Shown one piece after another: positions 50,347 through 61,504 of a DNA stretch of 64,000 bases (position 1 is the first letter of the stretch; each line of letters begins with the position of its first letter). This DNA is from Ruminococcus gauvreauii (GTDB lineage: Bacteria > Bacillota > Clostridia > Lachnospirales > Lachnospiraceae), in NCBI RefSeq assembly GCF_025151995.1, contig NZ_CP102290.1:3720001-3784000 (forward strand), in the 5' to 3' direction. The notes beneath the pieces are model-generated. The model did no database searches, was not told the DNA's origin, and saw only the letters and a list, made by a program, of their open reading frames with translations. The translations under genes were made by a program, and so were the position numbers.

Positions 50347-53300
50347 ATGAAAATGAGCGGTTACGGGAACAGGGAAAACAAAAAACATAATGGCGGCTTT
50401 ACGATGGTCGAGGCGATCGTCGTGGTTGTGATCCTGCTGATCTTTACAGGATTTATGGCTGTCGGAGTGGTGAAGTGGATCGAGTGGACGAATTTCAAGC
50501 AGCAGAATGAGTACGCCCAGACCCTGTTTTCGGCTGCGCAGAATCAGCTGACGGAGTACAGTGAGAGCGGTCAGCTGACCGGGCTGCAGAAGGCAATGTC
50601 TGATAACAAGGGGAATTACCTGAATCCGCTGGATGTCACACAGCTGACCGCACCGGATGGTAATCCGTATACGCTCTCTGGTATCTGGCCGGAAAGTGAT
50701 AAAGACAGCACACGTCCGGAGGCAGCACGTTATCAGGGACAGATCTGTTATCTGATCGGGACAACAAGGGATTACCAGAAGTACCTGAGTTATCAGAACG
50801 GTGAGTTGGATGAAGAGGCAGATGGACAGTTGGAGCCTGAGATCAAGGCGCTGTATGATATGCTGCTTCCGTATCTCTACGATCCGGCGATTTTGAATGC
50901 CACTGTCTGCGTGGAGTTCACACCGGAAGACGGTCAGGTATTTGCCGTTCTCTACAGTGACAAAGCAGAGGATTTTACTCACGATGAAACAAAGGAAGGA
51001 GATGGAACTGTTTCAATCTCCAACAGGGAGAGTAAATACAGAAAAGCCCGCATGGTGGGGTATTACGGGGTGGACACCCTGTCAAAGGCCACGAGTCCGA
51101 AAGCGCAGAAGCCGTCCATCAATGAGGTCAAATTGAACAACGAGGAGACACTGAATCTGTCCTTCCGGCTGACGAAGGTGCAGACAGCGACTCAGGAGCT
51201 GACGTATGAGATTAAGATCTATGACAGGAGCTCAAAGCGGGAACTGCTGGTCATCACACTGGACGGAAGTAAACTGAAAAATACATTATTCCGCGATAAA
51301 ATACCCTGCAGTGTGACGCGTCTGAACTATGATGCGGACGGGAAGAATCCCACATCCCAGAAGCTGGGGGAATTCCCCGTGCTGGCATGGGTGGAGACTG
51401 ACCGGACGGTACGCGTGGTTCTCGATGCAGTGGACCTGACCGCTACCAGCGCGCAGTACTATGAAGATTATCCGGAACTTGTGAAAACGGAAGAGAGCGC
51501 CGGGGTTGGCATACTCAGACCCAAACTTTCCGGTACTTACAGTTTTCACAGATTCGGTTTAAACACGGATGACATTTACTGTACGGTTCAGGGAAGAGGC
51601 ACTTACTATAAGACAACGGCGAAGAAGCAGAGCAACAGCGAACATACATATTTTGGTTCTGCCAGATATTCGGAATCGGGAGGCGAGACGTCCGCGGTTT
51701 ATACGGTTTCAAACGCCCGCCATCTGTCAAACATCCGTTATCTGGAGGATTACACGGAGGAGCAGAGGGAAAAAACAGGATATGAAGGGCTGAAGACGGC
51801 AGATCACGTGACGTACCAGCTGACTCAGAACATGGACTGGAGGGCGCTGATAGAAAATGGATGCCTTTTTGCAACCGATGCAGCAAAAGACGATTCCAAT
51901 GAGGTGACGGAGGTAAAGACAGAATTCCCGTCTATCCGTCAGCTGCGCTCCAACGCGGTCTTTGAAGGGAATGAACGCAGGACGTATACGGTCAGCGGAC
52001 TGTATATTACTGAGAAAGCAAACCAGAAAGCGTTTTTATATGGAACAGAAGAGTCGGCAGAAGGTCCTGCAGGCTTATTTGTGACGAATTACGGCACCCT
52101 GAGAAACTTTGCGCTCGATCGGATTACGGTGAACGGCGGTGAGAATGCCGGGGCGTTCTGCGGTATGAATGCGGGTACGCTGGAGAACCTTACCACGGCG
52201 GATTCCGATGCGAAAAAAAATCCGAGTACCATCACGGGTGAAAGCCAGGTCGGAGGAATCACAGGCGGACAGTCCTATGACGGGGAAGAGCAGATTCATT
52301 ACAAAGGTCTGGTGAACCGCGCACAGGTGAAAGGTCATGTGTACGTCGGCGGGATCGTCGGCATGCTCAAGTCGGAGAACGCCGAAAAAACGGTACTTGT
52401 GGAGGAGTGCCGCAATTACGGACCGGTTGAGGGGGCAAAGAAAAGCGGGACCACCCGGGAACCGTCTTATATCGGCGGAATCGTCGGATACTGCAAAAAT
52501 AGCACGGATACGGTTGAAGCACTGCAGATTAAAAAGTGTATCAGTTCGCCTCAGTATATAAATGATTCTATAGATGACATTCTTGGAGACAGGGAAAAAC
52601 TGAACGAAAAGCTGACGGGAGTCTACGTAGGCGGAATCATCGGGTACAATGACAATGCCTCGGTACAGTACTGCAGTACGGAAAAAGAGGACGGCAGGGA
52701 AGGATATGTCTTCGGGCTTCGCTACGTGGGCGGAATCGTGGGCTATAGTGAGGGCTCGGCGAGCGGAATCGACGGCAGTACGGATTCCGGTACCAGCGGG
52801 ATCAATGAAATCCATGTGATCGGCGATACGTACGTCGGCGGTGTCACCGGATGCAATGCGGCGATACAGGGGAAGATGGATGAAGACGGAATCGTGGTCC
52901 CTGATCCCATTCGTAAGCTGAGCAATAAGATTGAGAACTGGATCAACAGAGGCGTTGTTGTGGCAAGAGGCAGCTATGCCGGCGGAATTGCGGGCTATAA
53001 CGCCGGGTGGATCTATAACTGCAACAGCGATGTGGACAGCACAGCGACCGCAGAGAATCTGACGAAGGCGGAATCCCTGAATGGAGATTACGCCGGGGGC
53101 ATCGCGGGCTATAATAACGGAATCATCGGAAATACGAAACGGGATGCGGACGGGTCAAATCCGTCGGGAAGCAACGGCAGAATCCAGACGGTCTGCTATA
53201 TTTCCGGAAATAATTATGTGGGAGGAATCGTCGGATATAACGATGTGGACGCGGTAGTCGAGGACTATGAAGTCGCCGGCGGCTATATAGGCGGAAGCGG

Positions 53301-56300
53301 TAGTTTTGTCGGAGGCTATGCCGGACTCAACGCATCGATCTCTCTGCTGATGGATGAAGAAAATGAAGGCCGTTTTCTGAACTCCAATCCGAACCAGGTG
53401 ACGGGCGCGTACTGCATCGGCGGCACGATCGGCGGAAATATCGTAGCGGATAAGGGTCATGATATCGAGGCGGCGTTCCGCACCGATAACTTCCTTGGAG
53501 TTTTGAAAGCGGACGCATTTGCCGGCGGATTCATCGGATACAATCTGCTGATGCCGGGGGATACGGACAGAGAAAGCACAGGGGAACTGGTTGAATCCCT
53601 GGCAAAGGCACTGGAGGAGACAGAGTCAGTGCAGGACGCCGCGAAGGTTTTGGCTGAGCGTACAGCAGGGGCGGGGCAAAGCGAAAGCACTTTATACATT
53701 CAGGGACTGGATGCGGAAAATGCCGCGCAGAGCAAATTTGGGGGCATCACGGCACAGATCCATGTGGGCGGTGTCGTCGGATACAACGATGATGATACCG
53801 GTCTTTACATCAAAGATGTCACGAACCTGACACCGGTTACGGCAGAAGCTGCCATGGAAAATGAAGATGAACAGCCCGGCAGGACGACATATACAGGGGA
53901 TGGGTTTACGTATTCCTATGCCGGAGGCATCATCGGGCGCGCCGGCGAGCACGTAACGATCGATAACTGCAGTAACCGGGATGTCGGTGATGTGTCGTCC
54001 GTGGGGACGTATGTCGGCGGGCTCTGTGAGGTCAGCGAGGGTACAATCGTCAACTGCTCTGTATCGAGTATCGGAAGCGGAACCGCAGATTACGTCGGCG
54101 GTATCGCAGGGGTCAACAAAGCAGGCGGTGAAATTACAGACTGTTCCTTCGAGAACCGGACGGTGACCGGACGGAATTATGTCGGCGGATTTACGGCGGA
54201 GAACTTCGGTTCCATCGTTCATCCGTCTGTGAACGCTGCAGCTGTTACGGCATACGGTGCGGATGGGAATGTCGGAGGAATCACCGGCTATAACGATGAA
54301 AACGGTGCGGTCACGCTGGGGCAGGCGGTTGAAATATCTGTCAGTTCTGCGGGTGATAACGTCGGAGGAATCACCGGTTATAATAAGGGCATCCTGAGTG
54401 TCTCAGGCAGTGCCGAATCGGCAGGAATTGCAGGAAGTATTTCCGGTAATCAGCGTGTCGGCGGCGTCGTCGGATATCAGCAGGCGGACAGTCTCTCGGG
54501 TTTTTATAATGAGGCTTCGGTGACGGCATCAGGCGGAGACGCCGGAGGGATCGTCGGGAAGGCGGATAACAGTGAAGGGAAGATTGAAGGCTGTATCAAC
54601 CAGGGAACTGTATCAGCGACGAAAAGCGGGAATGCCGGGGGGATGATCGGAAATAACCTCGGCAGTGTGTTAAACTGCGCCAATAACGGGAGCGTTTCGG
54701 CACCAAATGGAATCTGCGGCGGCGTGACGGGTGTGAACAGCGGTACGATTCAGTCGTGTGATGTCACACCGAAAAGCAGTCTGGATGGCTGGTGGGATAC
54801 CATCTCCCGCTGGATCAGGGAACTGTTCAACGGACCGGACCGGCTGACATTTATCGGCAGACAGTATGCCGGAGGAATCTGCGGCAGCAATACCGGAGAT
54901 ATTTCAGCGTGTACGGTTACAAATCTGACGATTACCAATCTTGCATCCAGCAGGGGCAGTTCGCTCGGCGGAATTGCGGGAAAAAACACCGGATCAGTCA
55001 GCGGCTGCAATGTGGGAACCGGTAAGACGGCGCTCGTGTTGAAATCCAACGCATCCGACATCTTAGCCGGCGGGATCGCGGGCAGCAACAGCGGAACGAT
55101 CGAAGGGACTAAGAAAGCGTACAGCACGGTCTATGCACAGCTCGGATTCGTGCAGACGGACATGGCGTACTATGGAAATCTGGGAGGTATCGCGGGCAGT
55201 AATACGGGGACGATCAGGTATTGTGAGTTTAACGGAGACGTACAGGGGACAGCAAATAATCCGCAGAATGCACCGGAATACAATCCGAACACGGACTTCG
55301 AGACGAACGGTTCCGTGATCTACGGGTACGGCGGGATCGCCGGTGTGAACGGCGATTCCGGAAAAGAAAGCGAAGGAACCATCGAAAACTGTAAAGTCAA
55401 TGCAGCAAAGATCACCGGAATGGGCGATCCGAATAATGTTGCAAATATCGGCGGTGCAGCCGGCGTGAATGGCTTGGGCGCACAGATTTCTTATGTAACA
55501 TTTGGAACAGATAAGCGGTATGATGTCAGCTTTGGCGGTGAGGCAAAGGAGACTGCCGTTAAAAATGCCAAAGGCAGCGTCTATGTGGGCACCGGAAACA
55601 GTACCACGGCATATGGTCACACGGGTGGTGTGGCGGGCTTCAACAGCGGCAGTATATCAGACATCTGTCATGAAGGTTCTGACCGTGCATACGGCGAGGC
55701 GCCTGTCGATGAGATGAGGGTGATCGTGGAAAATTACCGGGGGCATGTCGGCGGCATCGTCGGATACAACCGGAAGACGGGAAGTGTGCAGAGAGCGGCG
55801 ACCGGAAGCGCGTGGGCAGTCTATGCACCTCAGAGCGCTCAGGACAACGGGTGCGGCGGTATCGTCGGATACAGCGCCTCCAGGGAGGACATGCTGGCGT
55901 GCATCAACCGTGCGACGGTGGAGAAATCCGCCGCAAAATCAAATGCGGTCGGCGGAATGGTTGGCCGTATGGAGTGTGCGGACAGCACGACATGGAGAAT
56001 CAAAGACTGTGTCAATTACGGTAAAATCCGTGCATTGAACCGTGTGGGTGGTATGATCGGCGTGTGGAAATATTATGGCGGGACGATCTCTGACTGTATC
56101 AACTACGGGGAAATATACAGCACCAGTAACGAGGGAGCTGCAGGCATGGTCGGCATGCTTTATCAGGTGAGGACGACCGCAGCGCAGATCGTGCGGTGTG
56201 AGAATCATGGAACCATCCGGGGGACTTCATATGCGGGCGGAATTGCAGGACGGGTGAATTCTGCAGCTCTTGTGCAGCTTCGGAACTGTGTCAATACAGG

Positions 56301-59300
56301 CCTGATTCAGCCGGGGGATTCCAACGGCGGGATTGTAGGTGAGCTCGAAGGAATCCAAAGAGGTTCTTACATTACCGCGTGCAATAATTACGGCTATGCA
56401 ATAAACGGAACCAACATCGGAGGGATTATTGCCTCAAATTATTCGAATTTTTCAAATTTAAGAGTGACACAGTGCTTCGGTATTGGAGAAACAAAATATC
56501 CCGTTTCCCTGAATGGGAAACTGAATGCTAATTATTACCTGACAGAGTCAGGAACGTACTTGAATCAAACGTTTTACGATGCTGACGGCAAGGTGACCAA
56601 AGAAGCGCCGAATGCCTTTTATGTCACGAAGCTGGATACGCCGGGAATCGACACACCGGCGGGCGCGGTAAGAATTCTTTATCAAAAACCGGAACAAAAT
56701 GGAAGCAGCGGGCGTGCATATTACAGGAATTCAAATAATACTGACACATTTACGTATGAATTTACATTCAGCACGGCAATTGACCTGCGCAGTATCGATC
56801 TGTACTGGAACCGCGATAAAGACGAGCGCATGATGGAATATAAGGTCTACACCAGCGAACTGACCAGCGGCGAGACCTGGAATACCTTTACGGAGGAAGA
56901 ACCTCTTAGAGAGCCCACGGACTCCGGTGTCGGAAAAGAAGTGGTATCCGGGGCAGCGAATATGGTCAGAAGAGTTAAAATTGAGGTGACGAAAGCTTAC
57001 AACAATCAGGGGAAAGCAGCAAACATCTGTCTGATCACGGCGAACTTTAATGGTACAGTATTTGGCTTTGACTATTCAGGAGAAAACGGCTATGCAGTCA
57101 AATCGGATGACGGCCTGACGTACGGACCTTATAAAGACAGCGGGGAACTGAAAGCAAATCGTGGAAACAGTGACAGCTATTGGACGCTGTCAGGGCTTCC
57201 ATTTGAAACTTATGCCATTTATACAAGTAATGAGAGTGAGTATGAAAGCGGGACCGGACTAAATGTGACACGGTTAGGTTCAGGCGGTTATCAGCTGACT
57301 GCCGGCGAAGGCGCAGATCAGATTACCGTTGGGATTCCGGGGTTTTCTTTGAATCCGCTCAGGGAATTCAGAAACAGCAACAAAGTAACCAGTGATACCT
57401 CACTGGCAGCGATGGGAAGCGGAGCAGATAATATCCGGTATCAGGTGTTTGAGGCGGATAACGATTACTTTAATGCCGAGGCAGTAAGCGGCCAGCTGAC
57501 CCTTGGTACTCCAGCGGTCACGAGCATTGAGGACAGCGGCAATGCCGCTTATAAGGCGGTATGGACGGAGGTGAAGAACGCTTCGTTTTACCGGTATGAG
57601 GCCGAGTATCGCGATGCCCGGGGCCGGGTACTGGAGACGAGGACGGACACCGTATATGACTGTGAAACATTGCTTCCAGTTTCGGATATCAATGGAACAG
57701 CTGTGGAGGAGATCAGATTCAGCGTATGGGCGGGAGCAAAAACTCTTGATGAAAATGGAGATATCATTGACGTCTGGTCTTCAGTCCCCGGCGAAAAGAC
57801 CGTGAAGATTTCACCGATCCTGCCGTCACCGCAGTATCATCTGGAACTTGTCCGGAATGGGGAGACGCTGACGTATCAGATCTTCCTGGACAACAGGGAT
57901 GAATATCTGGAATTTCTGAAAAAACAGGGAAAGACGGAAGAGGTTCTTGGAAACATCGAGATCAATGTCAACTGCGGCGGCAGTGTGGTTGAATTTACTG
58001 CACAGGCTGCAAAATCAGAATCTTATTTCAGCGGAAACGATACAAATACGATGTTCACGGCACAGGCGACGTCGGCTGATCTGACCTTTACCGGTTCGGC
58101 GAAGGTCATGAGAGAATCACAGGCGCCTGTTTCAACAACGTATACGGCTGACGATACCAATATAGCATCCCTGGCGATGAAACCGGATACCGATTCGATA
58201 GGTTTCAGGGGCATCACCCCGGATACCCTGAGTTATCAGCTGAAGATTGGCTATACAAGCTTCATTGTCTACATGCGCTCAGAGATGGTGGCGGATGATG
58301 TGGAGCTGGGGGTTCCGGTGGTATTATCGACATCACAGCTGAGAACTTCAGACACTACGGACAAAGCAGTGGCGACTTCACTGAGTTCGCTTCCGAGAGA
58401 AATCCTGGAGGAATCCTGCTATCAGAATCTGATGGTGCGCAGCTATCCTGCGCTGATGTCAAATAACGTCGTCTATACAGGACACGCGGTGGACTTGTCG
58501 GAAATCAAAGAGGCGGACGCGCTTGGAGTTGAGAAGACAGAACTCACGGAGCTGTATGTGACGGAGGGTCACGGAGTTACAACGGATGTGACAGACACGA
58601 AGCTGATCAGCCAAAATGGGGCGGGAGGAAAGACGCTTGCCGGAGGATATGCGATCGAACTGGCGTCGGACGGGACATATACGATATATTATAATGCGCT
58701 GCTGGAGTACAATGCCTATACGGGTAACGATTATTCCGTAACGGGCAGTCAGAGCAAGGCAACTCAGGTCTTCTACTATCGGCTGACAGAAGAGCGGACG
58801 CTGGCAGAGAAGCCGGTGATCCGCGTGAATGATGCCGGCAGAGACGGCACGGACGGCGACCCGAATGAAGACACCATGGTGATCACCTGGGATCTGAATC
58901 ACGAGGGATATGCGGGAGAGGACAACCGGATTCATTATAAGGAGGGCGCCGTGTATGACTACGTCATCACCGGATTTACGCCGGACGGTACGTCCGTTCA
59001 GATTGATGCGGGATCATATACGACGAAGAAGGACGAGGAAAACAGCCTCACATATGACACGACTTCCTGGAATTATCAGAATGTGGCAGTCAGCATCAGC
59101 CGGCACGGTGAAGAGAACGCAAAGGGAATGACGACGGTATTTCCGTCAATCAACACAGCAGAGTATAAGCTGAAGACGCGCCTGACACAGATTCCGAAAC
59201 CGGTGGTCTCCCTGCACCGCGATGAAGACGGTAAGGTGGAAAAGAATACGCTCGTCTATGACGTGACGTGGGATAGCGTGCCGCCGGAAGAGCGCAGTGA

Positions 59301-61482
59301 ACTTGACGCTTATGAGATTACGGCTGAGCGCTCCGCAGGTGATACGGCAGCAGTCTTCGCGTATGAGGAGCAGCAAGCGTTTACAAAGGCGTTGGATAAC
59401 GCAAAAGCGCTGTATGCCGGTAGAGCCTCCGAACAGGAAGTACTGGGGGACAACAGCATCCGCTATACATGGAAAGAGGCAGACGGAACGGGACATGTCA
59501 CGAAAACCATGGTTCTCAGCTGGATGGAGGACGCGGATCACTCTCATTATGAGATCACAAAAGAGCTGACAGGCGTATGGATATTTGCCGCCCCGCCGGA
59601 TGCCGGGAACAGTGTGACACAGACAATTGACCTGAATGATTATGAGCGCGGCGAGGTCATCGATATCTCGGTGAAAGCGATTGCAGCGGAAGATGCCCGG
59701 ACATACCGCAGCGGCGTCAAAGGCGTAGTCAGGGAAATGACGCTGCCAAGCCGTCTGGATGTGCCGGATGTCACGGAACTCACGAGCAGTCCGGTCTATT
59801 ATACGCAGAATGATCCAAATCTTCCGGAGGGAGAAAATTCTTTCATCACACGGGATGAGCTGACCAGCAGCGGAATCAGCCTGATTCTGAATGCGACCAA
59901 TGTGGGCCAGGTACTGCAGGGGAAATATGAATTTGCCGCGGCAGTTTACGGAGAAAAAGGCGATGAACAGGATACACAGACGGTGAGAGCGGGCGATGGA
60001 GAAGCCGGTCAGGAAGGCTACTGGAACAGCGGCGCGCTTGCGACCCTGGTGTCCAAGGCTTCGGTGACGTCAATGGATGGAAACTTTAACAGCTCTAATT
60101 ACGTGATGAAAAATATATCGGCTGAGTATGCCGGAAAATGGCTGAAGATTGCAATGAGGAGCATCTCTGACAGCAATGTCAGTTCCCTGTGGTCGGATGA
60201 AGACGACGTGACGGAGGCTACGGTGAATTATCAGTGGCTGCGGATACCGAGAGTACAGGTCACCCTGCCGGAACTGACGGAGAGCCGGACAACATTGTTT
60301 TACCTGGACGGAGAGTGGAAGAGAGATCCGAATCAGTCAGAAGGGGAGATCGATGATCTTCCGGTCACACAGACCAGCCTGATATTTGACAGCCAGGATT
60401 ATGCTGACGGTTACCGCATTCAGATGATACAGTCTGCAAAAGGCGAAGACAAACTGGACCCGGATAAGCTGTACAGTATCTATGACACAAATTGGCTCTG
60501 GCTCGAGAAATGCGGGGAAGGTGAATACCATGTATTCTATCAGTCTACCGAACCGGAATTTGACGCGGGTGAATACGAAGACACTGATAATCCGGTATGC
60601 AGCGCAGACGAAACGGCGGCATACCTCGGCACCATCACACAGGAGCATCCGTTTGTGGCGCTCCCCTACACGGGGCTGGCGCAGGAAGGTCCCGAGGACA
60701 CGGCGCCGGTTGTGAACACGGCATCCTGTATCATGATGAAGGATGCAGGATTTGAGCTGGTGCTGCCGGATGCAGAGGTGATCAATACCGGAAATGATGC
60801 GTATTCGGAGGAGAATTATCTGTTCACGGGTCAGACTTCGGTGCAGGCGTATCTCTATAAAGAAAACCTGGAATACAGGGAAACTTCGGCGATCTCAAAC
60901 TGGTATCGCGGCAGAACGACAGAAAATGTGATGTTTACCGATGTGACAGAGCTGCAGTCGTATGGCAGTGCCCCCTCCCTGTCAGTTGAAATGGCAGCGT
61001 CAGCGCTGCCGGATAAGGCATATGAGATCACATCCCGCACCAGGAGATGGCTTGTCTATCAGCTTGCGGTGACGGACAGTGAAGATAATCTGTATGTAAA
61101 GAGATACCTGAGCGCGTACGGAGAGGGGACGAGTGATATTACGACGCGTCTGCTGCTGCCGGAAGAATTCGCACAGTTTGCAGGAAGGAATCTGAGGGTC
61201 CGCATTGCATCCATTGATGGGGCGGGCGGTAACCTCAGTGAGTGGACGGAATGGATGGATCTTATCATTCCGCCTGCAGCCGAGAAGCAGGTTCCGACGG
61301 AGGAGACCGGGGCGGATCAGAAATCGGCTCAGGTTGAACCGGCGGAAGATACTGCGGCAGAAGATCGTACCGGATGGGCGAATGAGAACGAGGATATCGT
61401 GACAGAGCATGAGACAGAGTCCCACAGGGAAACAGAAATAATCGAACCGGTCATTGCAGAAGAAGATGAAATGACTGACTAG
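50347..61482 (+). CDS. Giant prepilin-like adhesin with GLUG-type repeats
   Basis: 3711 residues in one uninterrupted frame. It begins as a prepilin: a hydrophilic leader ending NGG, then FTMVEAIVVVVILLIFTGFMAVGVVKW with cleavage predicted after Gly17 and Glu at +5. Next come a pilin-like domain and beta-rich segments (about 45-450), then about 39 GLUG-like units (about 585-2050) with cores such as VGGIVGYN, AGGIAGSN and CGGVTGVN, predicted to form a long beta-solenoid. A lectin/discoidin-like segment (about 2095-2260) and several Fn3-like modules (about 2380-3640) follow, ending in a Glu/Thr-rich tail. There is no LPxTG motif or C-terminal membrane helix, so anchoring must be by assembly into the pilus. 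It lies between pilT and three small prepilins, which suggests a tip or shaft adhesin. Confidence 0.9.
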   Translation: MKMSGYGNRENKKHNGGFTMVEAIVVVVILLIFTGFMAVGVVKWIEWTNFKQQNEYAQTLFSAAQNQLTEYSESGQLTGLQKAMSDNKGNYLNPLDVTQLTAPDGNPYTLSGIWPESDKDSTRPEAARYQGQICYLIGTTRDYQKYLSYQNGELDEEADGQLEPEIKALYDMLLPYLYDPAILNATVCVEFTPEDGQVFAVLYSDKAEDFTHDETKEGDGTVSISNRESKYRKARMVGYYGVDTLSKATSPKAQKPSINEVKLNNEETLNLSFRLTKVQTATQELTYEIKIYDRSSKRELLVITLDGSKLKNTLFRDKIPCSVTRLNYDADGKNPTSQKLGEFPVLAWVETDRTVRVVLDAVDLTATSAQYYEDYPELVKTEESAGVGILRPKLSGTYSFHRFGLNTDDIYCTVQGRGTYYKTTAKKQSNSEHTYFGSARYSESGGETSAVYTVSNARHLSNIRYLEDYTEEQREKTGYEGLKTADHVTYQLTQNMDWRALIENGCLFATDAAKDDSNEVTEVKTEFPSIRQLRSNAVFEGNERRTYTVSGLYITEKANQKAFLYGTEESAEGPAGLFVTNYGTLRNFALDRITVNGGENAGAFCGMNAGTLENLTTADSDAKKNPSTITGESQVGGITGGQSYDGEEQIHYKGLVNRAQVKGHVYVGGIVGMLKSENAEKTVLVEECRNYGPVEGAKKSGTTREPSYIGGIVGYCKNSTDTVEALQIKKCISSPQYINDSIDDILGDREKLNEKLTGVYVGGIIGYNDNASVQYCSTEKEDGREGYVFGLRYVGGIVGYSEGSASGIDGSTDSGTSGINEIHVIGDTYVGGVTGCNAAIQGKMDEDGIVVPDPIRKLSNKIENWINRGVVVARGSYAGGIAGYNAGWIYNCNSDVDSTATAENLTKAESLNGDYAGGIAGYNNGIIGNTKRDADGSNPSGSNGRIQTVCYISGNNYVGGIVGYNDVDAVVEDYEVAGGYIGGSGSFVGGYAGLNASISLLMDEENEGRFLNSNPNQVTGAYCIGGTIGGNIVADKGHDIEAAFRTDNFLGVLKADAFAGGFIGYNLLMPGDTDRESTGELVESLAKALEETESVQDAAKVLAERTAGAGQSESTLYIQGLDAENAAQSKFGGITAQIHVGGVVGYNDDDTGLYIKDVTNLTPVTAEAAMENEDEQPGRTTYTGDGFTYSYAGGIIGRAGEHVTIDNCSNRDVGDVSSVGTYVGGLCEVSEGTIVNCSVSSIGSGTADYVGGIAGVNKAGGEITDCSFENRTVTGRNYVGGFTAENFGSIVHPSVNAAAVTAYGADGNVGGITGYNDENGAVTLGQAVEISVSSAGDNVGGITGYNKGILSVSGSAESAGIAGSISGNQRVGGVVGYQQADSLSGFYNEASVTASGGDAGGIVGKADNSEGKIEGCINQGTVSATKSGNAGGMIGNNLGSVLNCANNGSVSAPNGICGGVTGVNSGTIQSCDVTPKSSLDGWWDTISRWIRELFNGPDRLTFIGRQYAGGICGSNTGDISACTVTNLTITNLASSRGSSLGGIAGKNTGSVSGCNVGTGKTALVLKSNASDILAGGIAGSNSGTIEGTKKAYSTVYAQLGFVQTDMAYYGNLGGIAGSNTGTIRYCEFNGDVQGTANNPQNAPEYNPNTDFETNGSVIYGYGGIAGVNGDSGKESEGTIENCKVNAAKITGMGDPNNVANIGGAAGVNGLGAQISYVTFGTDKRYDVSFGGEAKETAVKNAKGSVYVGTGNSTTAYGHTGGVAGFNSGSISDICHEGSDRAYGEAPVDEMRVIVENYRGHVGGIVGYNRKTGSVQRAATGSAWAVYAPQSAQDNGCGGIVGYSASREDMLACINRATVEKSAAKSNAVGGMVGRMECADSTTWRIKDCVNYGKIRALNRVGGMIGVWKYYGGTISDCINYGEIYSTSNEGAAGMVGMLYQVRTTAAQIVRCENHGTIRGTSYAGGIAGRVNSAALVQLRNCVNTGLIQPGDSNGGIVGELEGIQRGSYITACNNYGYAINGTNIGGIIASNYSNFSNLRVTQCFGIGETKYPVSLNGKLNANYYLTESGTYLNQTFYDADGKVTKEAPNAFYVTKLDTPGIDTPAGAVRILYQKPEQNGSSGRAYYRNSNNTDTFTYEFTFSTAIDLRSIDLYWNRDKDERMMEYKVYTSELTSGETWNTFTEEEPLREPTDSGVGKEVVSGAANMVRRVKIEVTKAYNNQGKAANICLITANFNGTVFGFDYSGENGYAVKSDDGLTYGPYKDSGELKANRGNSDSYWTLSGLPFETYAIYTSNESEYESGTGLNVTRLGSGGYQLTAGEGADQITVGIPGFSLNPLREFRNSNKVTSDTSLAAMGSGADNIRYQVFEADNDYFNAEAVSGQLTLGTPAVTSIEDSGNAAYKAVWTEVKNASFYRYEAEYRDARGRVLETRTDTVYDCETLLPVSDINGTAVEEIRFSVWAGAKTLDENGDIIDVWSSVPGEKTVKISPILPSPQYHLELVRNGETLTYQIFLDNRDEYLEFLKKQGKTEEVLGNIEINVNCGGSVVEFTAQAAKSESYFSGNDTNTMFTAQATSADLTFTGSAKVMRESQAPVSTTYTADDTNIASLAMKPDTDSIGFRGITPDTLSYQLKIGYTSFIVYMRSEMVADDVELGVPVVLSTSQLRTSDTTDKAVATSLSSLPREILEESCYQNLMVRSYPALMSNNVVYTGHAVDLSEIKEADALGVEKTELTELYVTEGHGVTTDVTDTKLISQNGAGGKTLAGGYAIELASDGTYTIYYNALLEYNAYTGNDYSVTGSQSKATQVFYYRLTEERTLAEKPVIRVNDAGRDGTDGDPNEDTMVITWDLNHEGYAGEDNRIHYKEGAVYDYVITGFTPDGTSVQIDAGSYTTKKDEENSLTYDTTSWNYQNVAVSISRHGEENAKGMTTVFPSINTAEYKLKTRLTQIPKPVVSLHRDEDGKVEKNTLVYDVTWDSVPPEERSELDAYEITAERSAGDTAAVFAYEEQQAFTKALDNAKALYAGRASEQEVLGDNSIRYTWKEADGTGHVTKTMVLSWMEDADHSHYEITKELTGVWIFAAPPDAGNSVTQTIDLNDYERGEVIDISVKAIAAEDARTYRSGVKGVVREMTLPSRLDVPDVTELTSSPVYYTQNDPNLPEGENSFITRDELTSSGISLILNATNVGQVLQGKYEFAAAVYGEKGDEQDTQTVRAGDGEAGQEGYWNSGALATLVSKASVTSMDGNFNSSNYVMKNISAEYAGKWLKIAMRSISDSNVSSLWSDEDDVTEATVNYQWLRIPRVQVTLPELTESRTTLFYLDGEWKRDPNQSEGEIDDLPVTQTSLIFDSQDYADGYRIQMIQSAKGEDKLDPDKLYSIYDTNWLWLEKCGEGEYHVFYQSTEPEFDAGEYEDTDNPVCSADETAAYLGTITQEHPFVALPYTGLAQEGPEDTAPVVNTASCIMMKDAGFELVLPDAEVINTGNDAYSEENYLFTGQTSVQAYLYKENLEYRETSAISNWYRGRTTENVMFTDVTELQSYGSAPSLSVEMAASALPDKAYEITSRTRRWLVYQLAVTDSEDNLYVKRYLSAYGEGTSDITTRLLLPEEFAQFAGRNLRVRIASIDGAGGNLSEWTEWMDLIIPPAAEKQVPTEETGADQKSAQVEPAEDTAAEDRTGWANENEDIVTEHETESHRETEIIEPVIAEEDEMTD

Positions 61483-61504
61483 AATGGAAAGGAGGATGCG
61501 GGCA

